The position numbers were made by a program, and so were the translations under genes. 64,000 bases of DNA from QKTW01 sp052161885 (GTDB taxonomy: Bacteria > Bacteroidota > Bacteroidia > Chitinophagales > Chitinophagaceae). This document shows positions 42,706 to 50,056 of this stretch, piece by piece. The stretch is taken from NCBI GenBank assembly GCA_052161885.1, contig CP197396.1, positions 1,736,001 through 1,800,000 on the forward strand, written 5' to 3'. Numbering within the stretch: the first letter of the stretch is position 1; the number at the start of each line of letters is the position of its first letter. Under the pieces are notes generated by a model, which made no database searches, was not told where the DNA came from, and saw nothing but the letters and a program-made list of their open reading frames with translations.

Positions 42706-43600
42706 CAAATCTCGGATGAAACTGCTCCATGGTTTTACGGAGATAACTGCGGTCTAGGTGCGTATAAATCTCAGTAGTCGTAATACTTTTATGTCCCATC
42801 ATTTCCTGCACTGCACGCAGATCTGCACCGGCTTCTACAAGGTGTGTGGCAAATGAATGCCGCAATGTATGCGGATGCACTGCCTTAAGGATGCCTGCTT
42901 TTTGTGCCAGTTCTTTCAGGATCATAAATACCATTACCCGCGACAATGCACTGCCCCGCCGATTGAGAAAAAGGATGTCTTCACTTCCTTTTTTCACCGG
43001 TACCAGCGGCCGCACATGCTGGCGGTAGATGTTGATGTGCTTTACAGCTTCTCCGCCGACAGGTACAAGGCGCTCCTTATTCCCTTTACCTATTACCCGC
43101 ACAAAACCGACATCAAGGTACAAACCGGAGATCAGTAATGAGATAAGCTCACTGACGCGCAATCCGCAGCTGTACATCGTTTCCAGCATAGCACGGTTAC
43201 GCAGGCCTTCGGGCGTACTGTGATCTATCTGCGCAAATATTTTGTCCAGTTCTTCAATGCTTAAAACTACCGGCAGTGCACGTTTCATCTTTGGTCCTTC
43301 CAGCAGTTCCGTCGGATCTTTACTGATCACTTCCTCCTCCATCATATAGCCGTAAAACGATTTGATTCCGCTCAGTATCCTTGCCTGTGTACCGGCCGAA
43401 AGCTCCAGTTCATTGATATGCGCCAGGAAATCGCGGAGCTGTGCCAGCTCTACTTTTGAGGCATCTGTACCCGACTCGCCCGACTGCATATAGTCGCGCA
43501 GCATACATACATCATGCAGATATGCCTCTACAGTATTGTCTGCCATAGAGCGCTCCAGCTGCAGGTAGGCCTTAAATCCTTTTATGTATGCGTCCCACAT
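42698..43600 (-). CDS. xerD: Tyrosine recombinase XerD
   Basis: 300 residues, standard size. An N-terminal SAM-like core-binding domain (about 5-95) precedes the catalytic domain with all active-site residues: R148 (SCGLRVSEL), K172 (GKGNKER), H244 and R247 (HTLRHSF), H270 (MMGHKS) and Y279 (EIYTHLD). Resolves chromosome dimers at dif with a partner Xer. It heads a minus-strand housekeeping run. Its stop lies inside a module B repeat. No dif-like site was recognised nearby. Confidence 0.95.
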   Translation of the reverse strand: MWDAYIKGFKAYLQLERSMADNTVEAYLHDVCMLRDYMQSGESGTDASKVELAQLRDFLAHINELELSAGTQARILSGIKSFYGYMMEEEVISKDPTELLEGPKMKRALPVVLSIEELDKIFAQIDHSTPEGLRNRAMLETMYSCGLRVSELISLLISGLYLDVGFVRVIGKGNKERLVPVGGEAVKHINIYRQHVRPLVPVKKGSEDILFLNRRGSALSRVMVFMILKELAQKAGILKAVHPHTLRHSFATHLVEAGADLRAVQEMMGHKSITTTEIYTHLDRSYLRKTMEQFHPRFGK

Positions 43601-43611
43601 TTAGTGAATAG

Positions 43612-43730
43612 TGAGTTGTGAATGCTTATGTGATGTGAGATTTGAGTATTGAGATGTGAGAAAACATTATCCCAATCAACGAATAAGCACATCAGCTAAT
43701 TTGCTAATTATCATATTTGCTAATTAAATT
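43612..43730 (+). repeat. A-B composite repeat between xerD and aroQ
   Basis: The clearest copy. Module A at about 43620-43660 has TGATGTGAGATTTGAGTATT, then GAGATGTGAG. Module B at about 43690-43730 has CACATCAGCTAATTTGCTAA, then TTATCATATTTGCTAATTAA. Modules are separated by about 30 bp. It fills the divergent promoter region and ends a few bases before the aroQ ATG. Confidence 0.8.
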
Positions 43731-43736
43731 GCACCC

Positions 43737-44192
43737 ATGATCAGCATTGCCATTGTAAACGGACCGAATTTAAATCTTTTAGGGAAACGTGAGCCTGAAA
43801 TATATGGCAGCAATAGCTTTGAATCTTTTTTCGAAACACTGAAAACACTTTTCCCCCAGGCTGAACTAAGTTATTACCAGAGCAATGTAGAAGGCGAACT
43901 GATCAATTTCCTGCATAGTTGCATGGGCAAAACCCGGGGTATTGTACTGAATGCCGGAGCTTATACCCACACCAGCATTGCACTCGCCGATGCCATTTCT
44001 GCCATCAATATCCCAACCATCGAAGTTCATATATCCAATGTAATGGCGCGTGAAGAATACCGAAAAACATCTTACATCGCCTCCAAATGCATTGGCTCCA
44101 TCAGTGGCCTCGGTATGGACAGCTACCGGCTGGCAATTGATTTTTTTGTGAAACGCGAAATATCAAAAGAGGATCTAAGTATTGGGATATGA
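43737..44192 (+). CDS. aroQ: 3-dehydroquinate dehydratase, type II
   Basis: 151 residues. Shikimate-pathway enzyme of the flavodoxin-like type II class: the catalytic loop NGPNLNLLGKREPEIYG, VLNAGAYTHTSIALADAI, PTIEVHISN and a C-terminal SYRLAIDFF helix. The N-terminal and active-site parts are canonical. The final residues (after KREISKED) are encoded by sequence running into a module A repeat, which also supplies the TGA stop, so this C-terminus was probably reshaped by the repeat. Divergent from xerD, convergent with fmt. Confidence 0.95.
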   Translation: MISIAIVNGPNLNLLGKREPEIYGSNSFESFFETLKTLFPQAELSYYQSNVEGELINFLHSCMGKTRGIVLNAGAYTHTSIALADAISAINIPTIEVHISNVMAREEYRKTSYIASKCIGSISGLGMDSYRLAIDFFVKREISKEDLSIGI

Positions 44193-44320
44193 GATGTGCG
44201 TATTGAGATGTGAGATACCAGGAATCTACTGTCGACCAATGCTTCGCATTAACACAATCAGCACATTATTCACATCAGCATATCATCCCATTAGCTAATC
44301 AGTTCATTTTCAAATTTATC
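44178..44320 (+). repeat. A-B composite repeat between aroQ and fmt
   Basis: Module A about 44180-44215 (TATTGGGATATGAGATGTGC, GTATTGAGATGTGAGATA). Module B about 44255-44320 (CACAATCAGCACATTATTCA, CATCAGCATATCATCCCATT, AGCTAATCAGTTCATTTTC). Same order and strand as the copy at 43.6 kb. Confidence 0.75.
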
Positions 44321-44322
44321 AA

Positions 44323-45255
44323 CTATCCCCGGAATCCCTTCAGATACTCAGTTACAGGCATCCGCTTCTTACCTTCCTGCTGCAGTTCGTCGATGTATAC
44401 CCAACCATCTGCCGCGGCAAAACGCAGGTATGTTTTATGATCGGTATCAAATGCCCCGGGTTCTTTTCCCGTTTCTGCTTTTTCTGTATGCGACTGGTAT
44501 ATTTTAATATTTTTCCCCGCCAGAACCGTATGCGCCGCAGGATGAGGGGACATTCCCCGTACCAGGTTATGCACTTCAGCTGCTCCTTTGTTCCAGTCGA
44601 TTGTAGTATGTTCCTTAAATATTTTAGATGCATGTTTCAGGCTTTCGGCAGGCATATCATCCTGTGAAATACCCTTCAGGCTACCGTCTGCGAGGCCTTT
44701 TACTGTTTCCACAAGCAAAGCGGCCCCCGTTTCCATCAGTTTATCATGCAATGTACCGGCATTGTCTTCCGGAGTAATTTCTACTTTTTTCTGCAGCAGT
44801 ACATTACCCGTATCTATCTCGTGCTGCAGCTTAAAAGTGGTAACGCCCGTTTCCGTTTCCCCATTGATGATAGCCCAGTTGATCGGCGCAGCACCACGGT
44901 ATTGCGGCAGCAAAGAAGCATGAACATTAATAGTGCCCAGCGACGGCATATTCCACACTGCTTCCGGCAGCATACGGAAGGCAACTACTACATGCAGGTC
45001 TGCATTGTACGATTTCAACGCTTCGAGAAATTCAGGGTTCTTCAGTTTCAGCGGCTGTAAAACCGGTATATTTTTGCTCACAGCATATTGTTTTACCGCA
45101 GGAGATTGCAGGTGCATTCCGCGGCCGGCTGGTTTATCGGGAGCTGTAACAACGGCCACAACCTGTGCTCCGGCATCCACAAGTGCTGCAACTGAAGCCA
45201 CAGCAAAATCAGGCGTTCCGAAAAAAACGATTCTTAACTGGTCAAAAGGTTTCAT
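44323..45255 (-). CDS. fmt: Methionyl-tRNA formyltransferase
   Basis: 310 residues. Formylates initiator Met-tRNA with 10-formyl-THF. The N-terminal hydrolase-type domain has IVFFGTPDFAVASV, TAPDKPAGRG and the signature SLGTINVHASLLPQYRGAAP (Asn, His and Asp catalytic trio, with HEIDTGNVLL); the C-terminal OB-fold spans about 205-310. Length is normal. It is convergent with aroQ across an A-B repeat and divergent from the sigma operon across another, so its promoter lies next to a repeat. Usually near def or priA; neither is present here. Confidence 0.97.
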   Translation of the reverse strand: MKPFDQLRIVFFGTPDFAVASVAALVDAGAQVVAVVTAPDKPAGRGMHLQSPAVKQYAVSKNIPVLQPLKLKNPEFLEALKSYNADLHVVVAFRMLPEAVWNMPSLGTINVHASLLPQYRGAAPINWAIINGETETGVTTFKLQHEIDTGNVLLQKKVEITPEDNAGTLHDKLMETGAALLVETVKGLADGSLKGISQDDMPAESLKHASKIFKEHTTIDWNKGAAEVHNLVRGMSPHPAAHTVLAGKNIKIYQSHTEKAETGKEPGAFDTDHKTYLRFAAADGWVYIDELQQEGKKRMPVTEYLKGFRG

Positions 45256-45264
45256 CTGGCTGTA

Positions 45265-45430
45265 AAATTAATCCGAAATTAATTAGCCAATGCGATAATA
45301 TGCTGATTAGCAAATTAGCGGATGCTATAATTTGCTAAATTAACCCGGCCCCCTGCTTGATACTTGATACTTCGCCGCACGCTCAAATCTCATCTCTCAC
45401 ATCTCACATCTCAATACCCATATCTCACAT
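45265..45430 (-). repeat. A-B composite repeat in inverted orientation upstream of fmt
   Basis: Read on the minus strand: module A first (complement of about 45385-45430: GTGAGATATGGGTATTGAGA, TGTGAGATGTGAGAGATGAG), then module B (complement of about 45265-45345: TTAGCAAATTATAGCATCCG, CTAATTTGCTAATCAGCATA). The A-then-B order is kept. This is most of the 304-bp fmt/sigma divergent gap; no other gene is seen there. Confidence 0.75.
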
Positions 45431-45559
45431 TTGCCCTCTCACCCAACACAAGCATTCACAACCCGCCATGCCTGTTCACCCTCCTGCATTCACCAACCGT
45501 TCACAATTAACATTAAACCTTCTTATCTTGTCTCCGTCTATCTTATAATTGCAGCAATT

Positions 45560-46123
45560 ATGGCGCCGGTGCAGGCACAGTGGACAAATGATCAGGAACT
45601 ATTAGCGGCTTTCAGGGAGGAATCTACCCGTGAAAAGGCCTTCACCCAACTGATAAGAAAATATCAGGAGCGGTTGTATTGGCATATACGCCGTATGGTG
45701 GTAGAGCATGAAGACACGAACGATATTCTCCAGAATGTCTGTATCAAAGTATGGAAAAACCTGCTGGTGTTCCGCGAAGAATCTAACCTCTATACCTGGC
45801 TGTACCGTATTGCAACCAATGAAACGCTTACCTGGCTGGAGCAACAGAAAAGACGCACTTCAATATCACTGAGCGATCATGAAGGTGCCCTCTCTGAAAA
45901 ACTGGTAGCCCAGAAAGGCTTTGATGCCAATAAGCTGGAGTGGCGCCTGCAACAGGCAATACAGGCTTTGCCGGAAAAGCAGCGACTGGTCTTTAACCTA
46001 CGATATTATGATGAAATGCCCTACGAGCAGATGTCCGGAATACTGGACACATCTGTAGGAGCACTGAAAGCATCTTATCATCATGCAGTAAAGAAAGTTG
46101 AGGCGTTTATAAAAAACGATTAA
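45560..46123 (+). CDS. Sigma-70 family (ECF-type) RNA polymerase sigma factor
   Basis: 187 residues from the ATG at 45560; the frame is open upstream through the repeat region but not credible. Region 2 (about 10-85: ELLAAFREESTREKAFTQLI, YQERLYWHIRRM, DTNDILQNVCIKVWKNL, YTWLYRIATNETLTWLEQQK) is followed by region 4 (about 125-180: ALPEKQRLVFNLRYYDEMPY, EQMSGILDTSVGALKASYHH). A typical two-domain ECF-like factor. The next gene, 30 bp on, is a membrane protein likely to be its anti-sigma, and a Spy-like periplasmic gene follows, suggesting envelope-stress control. Confidence 0.92.
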   Translation: MAPVQAQWTNDQELLAAFREESTREKAFTQLIRKYQERLYWHIRRMVVEHEDTNDILQNVCIKVWKNLLVFREESNLYTWLYRIATNETLTWLEQQKRRTSISLSDHEGALSEKLVAQKGFDANKLEWRLQQAIQALPEKQRLVFNLRYYDEMPYEQMSGILDTSVGALKASYHHAVKKVEAFIKND

Positions 46124-46153
46124 ACTTCCTATCTTGCACCAAGTCAAAACAAT

Positions 46154-46849
46154 ATGCATTACAATAACGACATAGAAGAAGAACTGAAGCGCCTGGGCAG
46201 CCCGCTGGCGGGTATGTCGCGGAAAATGCCTTACCATATACCGGAAGGGTATTTCAACCATCTTGCAGAGGAACTATCGGAAGGAGTACAGGCAGCAGCA
46301 AACGACAGTGAACCGGGATTATTCAGCCATATTTCCTTCCCGATGGAAGCCCCTGAAGGTTATTTTAACTACTTTCCACAGCAGGCCCTTATGATGGCCA
46401 GGGAACAGGAAATACTGGACCAGCTACCTGCAGCTGACCCCTATGCTGCTCCGGAGCGTTATTTTGAAAAATTTCCGCGGGAAGCACTCGCTGCAGCAAA
46501 AAGCAGCGACAATGCGTTCAGGAAAAGAGTACGGCTTACACAAGTGTACACACGCTGGGCAGCAGCGGCTATTTTCATACTGTTTATGGGGCTGGGTTCC
46601 TATAACATGCTCCATCCCCAGCATATCAATGTTGCCCATACACTCTCGCGCGTACCGGCAGATACTATAGATGCATACGTACAGCAGAATATCGACGAGT
46701 TTGAAACTGAAATGCTGGAGAACAAGCTGGCAGATGCTCAGACGCCTGTACAGGCCAATGATAAAAATGCTGTAAAAGACCTGGACAAGCAGGAAATTAT
46801 TCAATACCTGGATGAAACAGGATGGAATGAACACTCCGAAATAAATTAA
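46154..46849 (+). CDS. Putative anti-sigma factor, single-span membrane protein
   Basis: 231 residues. A cytoplasmic N-terminal part (about 1-130) carries three PE(G/R)YF motifs (30-34, 67-71, 100-104) evenly spaced, a hallmark seen in Bacteroidota membrane proteins encoded after ECF sigma genes. One membrane span (about 134-150, WAAAAIFILFMGLGSYNML) then a periplasmic C-terminus ending in QYLDETGWNEHSEIN. Topology and gene order support sigma-factor binding by the N-terminal part; the classic anti-sigma HxxxCxxC zinc motif is absent, so this is an inference. Confidence 0.7.
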   Translation: MHYNNDIEEELKRLGSPLAGMSRKMPYHIPEGYFNHLAEELSEGVQAAANDSEPGLFSHISFPMEAPEGYFNYFPQQALMMAREQEILDQLPAADPYAAPERYFEKFPREALAAAKSSDNAFRKRVRLTQVYTRWAAAAIFILFMGLGSYNMLHPQHINVAHTLSRVPADTIDAYVQQNIDEFETEMLENKLADAQTPVQANDKNAVKDLDKQEIIQYLDETGWNEHSEIN

Positions 46850-46869
46850 TATTGCAAAGAATCTGAATT

Positions 46870-47322
46870 ATGACACGCCTGGCTGCAACCATTATATGCA
46901 TTCTTCTATCCTTCGGGTCTTTTGCCCAACCAATACAGGGCAAGCGTTTTGAACGGATACATGCTGCCAAAATAGGCTACATCACCGATAGACTTCATCT
47001 TTCCAGTGATCAAGCGACAAAATTCTGGCCTATGTATAATCAATACGAAGAAGAACAGAAATCACTCCGCAAGAATTTTTTTGAAAAATATAAACGGGAC
47101 AAAAATGCTGCCCCGCGCAGTGAAGCCGTTTCCCGGCAGTATATCGATGATAACCTTGATTACCAGGAAGCCCTGCTGAAGCTGAAAAGACGGTATAAAG
47201 ATGATTTTCTCAGAATAATTTCCCCGCAGCAGCTCGCCGAGCTTTACCAGGCTGAACGCGAGTTTAAAGAAATGCTGCTTGATAAACTGCAGGATGGCCC
47301 GCATGGAGGCGACCGCAGATAA
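46870..47322 (+). CDS. Spy/CpxP-like periplasmic protein
   Basis: 150 residues with a signal peptide ending near SFAQP. The mature protein is almost all helix, with LSSDQATKFWPMYNQYEEEQ and ISPQQLAELYQAEREFKEML echoing the LTxxQ-type repeats of Spy/CpxP chaperones. Final residues are His/Gly/Arg-rich (PHGGDRR). It is the last gene of the sigma operon, 20 bp after the membrane protein, which suits a stress-response output. A 10-bp inverted repeat follows. Confidence 0.75.
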   Translation: MTRLAATIICILLSFGSFAQPIQGKRFERIHAAKIGYITDRLHLSSDQATKFWPMYNQYEEEQKSLRKNFFEKYKRDKNAAPRSEAVSRQYIDDNLDYQEALLKLKRRYKDDFLRIISPQQLAELYQAEREFKEMLLDKLQDGPHGGDRR

Positions 47323-47391
47323 ATAAAAATAGTTTCTTTTCAAACACACACACGGGCATTTGTCTAAATGCTGCACCGCCCAAAAGCGGAA

Positions 47392-47436
47392 AATTGCCTG
47401 GCTCTTGTTGACTTAACGTCTGCAAACCAGGCAATT
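47392..47436 (+). terminator. Possible terminator of the sigma operon
   Basis: AATTGCCTGG and CCAGGCAATT form a perfect 10-bp stem with a long 25-nt loop; the following ACATTTATTTC is only moderately T-rich. The large loop makes termination uncertain. Confidence 0.4.
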
Positions 47437-47479
47437 ACATTTATTTCATACTTAACAGTCATTCCTCAGTAAAATACTG

Positions 47480-47487
47480 TACCTTTG
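47480..47487 (+). promoter_or_regulatory. -7 promoter element TACCTTTG of the DeaD-type helicase gene
   Basis: Exact TAnnTTTG match 29 bp before the ATG. A clear -33 partner was not found. Confidence 0.6.
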
Positions 47488-47516
47488 CGGCTTCAATTCA
47501 ATTTAAGTTCTTTAGA

Positions 47517-49253
47517 ATGATTTCTTTTTCATCCTTCCCCATGCGGGAAGAATTAATGCGTGCTGTAGCGGACATGGGTTTTGAAACCCCAACGCCCATC
47601 CAACAGAAAGTAATACCGCAACTCTTATCTCAACCTTCTGATATAATAGGCCTGGCGCAAACAGGAACAGGTAAGACCGCCGCCTTTGGCCTTCCATTAC
47701 TGCACCACACTGACGTCGCACTGAAACATGTGCAAGCCCTGGTATTAAGTCCTACACGAGAATTGTGTATGCAGATCCAGGAAGAGTTTAAAAAATATGG
47801 CCAGCATATGCGTGGCCTGAAAACTACTGCCGTTTACGGAGGTGTGCCCATTGGCGGGCAGATCCGTGAACTGAAATATGGCCCGCAGATCGTAGTTGCC
47901 ACACCCGGCCGTCTTATAGACCTGCTGGAGCGTAAAGCACTTTCGCTGGAAGATGTGCAGTATGTGGTACTGGACGAAGCAGATGAAATGCTGAACATGG
48001 GCTTCCGTGAGGATATCGATTTTATCCTCAAAAACACGCCTAAACGCGAGTTTACATGGCTGTTCTCTGCTACTATGAGCAATGAAGTGCGCGGCATCGC
48101 CAAACGCTTCATGAACAAATGGGAAGAATTTGCAGTAGCTGCTGCCAATGCTACCAATGAAAACATTGACCACCAGTACTACGTTACCAATCATCATAAC
48201 CGTTTTGAAACGCTGCGCCGCCTGCTCGATTTTACACCGGGCATCTACGGTATCATCTTTACACGTACCAAACAGGATTGCCAGGACATCGCTGAGAAGC
48301 TGATGCGCCAGGGTTATCATGTAAGTCCGTTGCATGGTGATATGGACCAGAAAATGCGCAGCAAAGTACTGGAGCGCTTCAAAAACAAAAGCCTTCAGGC
48401 CATCGTTGCCACAGACGTTGCCGCCCGCGGTATCGACGTAAACGATGTAACACACGTTATCAATTACGAACTGCCCGACGATCCGGAAGTATACACACAC
48501 CGTAGCGGCCGTACCGCACGTGCCGGTAAATCCGGTATCTGTATGTCTATCGTTTCGCCGAAAGAAATATCCAACATACGCCAGATAGAACGCCTTGTAA
48601 AACTCCGCTTCCACCGCAGCGACATACCTGATGGTGCCGAAGTAGTGCGCAAACGCCTGTTCTTCTACCTGGAGCAGATCGCTACTGCAGAACCGCAGAA
48701 CGATTTTGCCGCTGTATATCAGCAGACCATCCATGAGCGTTTTGAGGAGATGGATAAAGACGAACTGATACGTCGCCTTATCTGGTTGCAGCTGAAAGAA
48801 ACGATCGATGCCTACCATGATGCCGAAGACCTCAATGCCGGTTATGAAAAAGGTAACAAAGAAGCCCGCAGCAGCGGTCAGTATGTACGCCTGTTCATAA
48901 ACCTCGGCGCCAAAGACGGCCTGAATAATGAAAAGCTGGTTCAGTTCATTACTGAATCAACCGACATGGAAGCAAACACGATAGACCGTGTTACCGTACG
49001 TGATCTGAGCAGCTTCTTTAACGTACCTTCCAGCGCTGCAGAATTTATACAGCAAGTACTGCCTACTAAAAAATACAAAGGCCGTAAAGTGCGTATAGAA
49101 GAAGCAGAACAGCGCAGTGGCGGAGGCGGAGGAAGCCGCGGTGGTGATCGCGGTGACCGTGGCGGCAGGCCCGACAGACCTTACGGAAAATCATCCGGCG
49201 GGTACAAAGGCAAATCAGATCGTGAAAGCGGCTCTCGCTACAAATCACGATAA
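47517..49253 (+). CDS. DEAD-box RNA helicase with DbpA-type RNA-binding domain (DeaD/CsdA-like)
   Basis: 578 residues. Complete DEAD-box core: TPTPIQQKV Q-motif, AQTGTGKT, PTREL, TPGRL, DEAD (VVLDEADEML), SATM, then ATDVAARGID and HRSGRTARAG. A C-terminal DbpA-like RNA-binding domain follows (about 455-535, YVRLFINLGAKDGLNNEKLV), and a Gly/Arg/Asp-rich tail (about 540-578). This build is shared with cold-shock and ribosome-assembly helicases. It is transcribed alone and is distinct from the DEFD-type helicase at the window start. Confidence 0.95.
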   Translation: MISFSSFPMREELMRAVADMGFETPTPIQQKVIPQLLSQPSDIIGLAQTGTGKTAAFGLPLLHHTDVALKHVQALVLSPTRELCMQIQEEFKKYGQHMRGLKTTAVYGGVPIGGQIRELKYGPQIVVATPGRLIDLLERKALSLEDVQYVVLDEADEMLNMGFREDIDFILKNTPKREFTWLFSATMSNEVRGIAKRFMNKWEEFAVAAANATNENIDHQYYVTNHHNRFETLRRLLDFTPGIYGIIFTRTKQDCQDIAEKLMRQGYHVSPLHGDMDQKMRSKVLERFKNKSLQAIVATDVAARGIDVNDVTHVINYELPDDPEVYTHRSGRTARAGKSGICMSIVSPKEISNIRQIERLVKLRFHRSDIPDGAEVVRKRLFFYLEQIATAEPQNDFAAVYQQTIHERFEEMDKDELIRRLIWLQLKETIDAYHDAEDLNAGYEKGNKEARSSGQYVRLFINLGAKDGLNNEKLVQFITESTDMEANTIDRVTVRDLSSFFNVPSSAAEFIQQVLPTKKYKGRKVRIEEAEQRSGGGGGSRGGDRGDRGGRPDRPYGKSSGGYKGKSDRESGSRYKSR

Positions 49254-49283
49254 AATGAATCAGAAGTATTTTATAAAATTTAT

Positions 49284-49313
49284 AAAAAGGGCATCGTAAA
49301 TGATGCCCTTTTT
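49284..49313 (+). terminator. Terminator of the DeaD-type helicase gene
   Basis: AAAAAGGGCATC - GTAAAT - GATGCCCTTTTT, a perfect 12-bp stem with a T-run, about 30 bp after the stop. Confidence 0.93.
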
Positions 49314-49433
49314 CTTTGACATTCTGACTTAAACCGGTTGGCCAACTCGGCCTATTTCAGTAATATTTTGATTTCGTTAACAGGAGATATTAACAATACT
49401 GCAATATTTGTTAGTTTTTTTAAACTATTTCCC

Positions 49434-49441
49434 TATATTTG
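49434..49441 (+). promoter_or_regulatory. -7 promoter element TATATTTG of the RlpA family gene
   Basis: Exact TAnnTTTG match 21 bp before the ATG. A TTTG lies at 49407-49410, but the 23-nt gap is longer than usual. Confidence 0.5.
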
Positions 49442-49462
49442 CACCGAACCAAAAAGTAGAGT

Positions 49463-49891
49463 ATGAGGCAGTTGTTAGTAACAGCATTATTGATATTCGC
49501 AGGACTTCAGGTTGGGGCGCAAAACCCGGTGACAAAGCTGGTAAAAGGAATAGCCAGTTTTTATCACGACAAGTTTGAAGGACGACGTACTGCTACCGGT
49601 GAAATTTTCGATAACGGTAAATTCACCGCAGCAAGCAATAAGCTGCAGCTAGGCTCTTATGTTAAAGTAACCAATACCGCTAATGGCCGCATTGTTTACG
49701 TACGCATTAATGACCGCATGGCTCCGACCAACAAAAGGGTAATTGACCTGGCAAGCATTGCAGCCGATCAATTGAACTTCTCTAATTCCGGCACCGCTAA
49801 AGTAAAAGTGGAAATAGTACCGGAACAGGAAGGGAAAAAGGGTATCCTGGCACAAAAAGAAATATTTGCCACACCCAAAAACGAATTATGA
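49463..49891 (+). CDS. rlpA: RlpA family septal ring lytic transglycosylase
   Basis: 142 residues. A signal peptide ends near VGAQN. It is nearly all a double-psi beta-barrel: GIASFYHDKFEGRRTATGEIFD, TAASNKLQLGSYVKVTNT, and the active-site VYVRINDRMAPTNKRVIDLA with the catalytic Asp of the NDR motif. No SPOR domain is present, unlike E. coli RlpA. It should cleave naked peptidoglycan strands at division. Its own promoter and terminator make it a single gene. Contrast with the LysM protein at 38.8 kb, which lost the NDR motif. Confidence 0.92.
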   Translation: MRQLLVTALLIFAGLQVGAQNPVTKLVKGIASFYHDKFEGRRTATGEIFDNGKFTAASNKLQLGSYVKVTNTANGRIVYVRINDRMAPTNKRVIDLASIAADQLNFSNSGTAKVKVEIVPEQEGKKGILAQKEIFATPKNEL

Positions 49892-49913
49892 TTTTAATTC
49901 AACATTTTTAACG

Positions 49914-49941
49914 AGCCCCGCATAGTGCGGGGCTTTTTTTA
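49914..49941 (+). terminator. Terminator of rlpA
   Basis: AGCCCCGCA - TAG - TGCGGGGCT, then seven Ts, about 23 bp after the stop codon. Confidence 0.93.
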
Positions 49942-49959
49942 TGTCCCTATCCAGCAGGG

Positions 49960-49996
49960 TTAACGGTATCAGGGTTTGGAACCCTGACACCGTTAA
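49960..49996. repeat. Large isolated hairpin
   Basis: Arms TTAACGGTATCAGGGTT and AACCCTGACACCGTTAA form a 17-bp stem with a single A-C mismatch and a 3-nt loop. It lies between two terminators. A-rich sequence follows on the + strand. Confidence 0.7.
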
Positions 49997-50006
49997 ATAA
50001 AAAAAA

Positions 50007-50028
50007 GCCAGGCAAATAATTGCCCGGC
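50007..50028 (-). terminator. Terminator of the outer membrane protein gene
   Basis: Minus-strand reading: GCCGGGCAA - TTAT - TTGCCTGGC (one mismatch), then a TTTTTTTT run, about 30 bp after the stop at 50057. Confidence 0.85.
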
Positions 50029-50056
50029 GATAGTATTATAAACATGCCCGTTATTT

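Noticed and set aside
45431..45559. Longer sigma-factor reading frame from 45431
   Set aside because: The extra codons derive from the repeat-flanking region (Ser/Pro/His-rich), whereas region 2 of the sigma factor begins right after the ATG at 45560.
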